Assembly: GCA_036558305.1 (NCBI GenBank)
Contig: DATBFX010000607.1
Span: 1-13,022 of the forward strand
Direction of reading: 5' to 3'
From: DATBFX01 sp036558305
GTDB lineage: Bacteria > Chloroflexota > Chloroflexia > Thermomicrobiales > UBA6265
DNA: 13,022 nucleotides
Of the stretch, positions 12,897-13,022 are shown piece after piece. Within the stretch, counting starts at the first letter, position 1; every line of letters starts with the position of its first letter. The position numbers and the translations under genes are program-made. The notes beneath the pieces were generated by a model, which was given only the letters and a program-made list of their open reading frames with translations, was not told where the DNA came from and did not search any database.

Positions 12897-12927
12897 GACT
12901 GGGCGGCCGCAGCGCGTCCGCCCAGTC
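12897..12927. terminator. Perfect 10-bp hairpin near the right edge
   Basis: GACTGGGCGG (12897-12906) and CCGCCCAGTC (12918-12927) form a perfect stem with an 11-base loop. It lies upstream of the candidate dehydrogenase promoter, so it may end a minus-strand gene located beyond the right edge. Neither side has a T-run. Apart from this hairpin, 12884-13022 shows no convincing gene. Confidence 0.4.
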
Positions 12928-13022
12928 GTACGGCGATCAGATCGAGCCCTTCGGCGGACGATTGGAGGGTGAAAGCGGTGGCGGAGGGTCTTAATCCACT
13001 TGCCGCTGGGATATTTTGCGCC

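Noticed and set aside
12978..13022. Possible start of a plus-strand gene at a GTG with GGAGGG 8 bases upstream, open to the right edge
   Set aside because: Only 15 codons are visible, and their use of AAT, CTT, ATA and TTT is unlike the other genes here; not enough to support a gene.
1..13022. CRISPR arrays, insertion sequences, tRNA and rRNA genes
   Set aside because: No regularly spaced repeats, transposase-like proteins with terminal repeats, or cloverleaf/rRNA signatures were seen on either strand by eye.

Overview
The window is strongly GC-rich and its codons prefer G or C at the third position. It combines three things: large LuxR regulators fused to an NB-ARC/AAA-type ATPase, an ECF sigma factor paired with a membrane beta-propeller protein, and small lineage-type exported proteins. 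This mix suggests a Chloroflexota chromosome, most like Thermomicrobia/Sphaerobacter relatives. That assignment is inference from gene content and style; there is no rRNA or marker gene to prove it. No IS element, phage gene, CRISPR array or tRNA was found.

Left part (1-6481, all minus strand). It opens with the 5' part of an exported SnoaL/NTF2-like protein gene that runs off the left edge. Next is a small stand-alone LuxR-type HTH protein (484-846), then an overlapping pair: an ECF sigma factor (2450-3091) and a single-pass membrane protein with an eight-bladed PQQ-type propeller (964-2463), possibly a sigma/anti-sigma unit. Then come a small exported protein (3217-3705) and an 855-residue ATPase-TPR-LuxR regulator (3914-6481). 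The small and large LuxR proteins share a nearly identical C-terminal HTH. Both genes are followed by the same AT-rich hairpin motif with a compensatory base-pair change, and both lie upstream of an exported-protein gene.

Middle (6676-10070, plus strand). A GH13 alpha-glucosidase is transcribed divergently from the large LuxR gene. It is followed by a tightly overlapping two-gene cassette of unknown function (8347-9209), and then an operon of three very small genes ending in a 31-residue single-span membrane peptide (9470-10070) and a terminator-like hairpin.

Right part (10180-12757, minus strand). A small hypothetical gene is followed by a DUF433/DUF5615-type toxin-antitoxin pair (overlapping genes) and a dihydrolipoamide dehydrogenase with an unusual Gly at a usually acidic NAD-binding position. 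The last 265 bases hold a candidate promoter for that gene and two perfect-stem hairpins, but no convincing gene.

The window reads as ordinary chromosome with accessory character: regulators, exported proteins, a toxin-antitoxin pair and unknown small operons. The best candidates for something undescribed are the paired LuxR/hairpin/exported-protein units, the 8347-9209 cassette and the 9470-10070 micro-operon.
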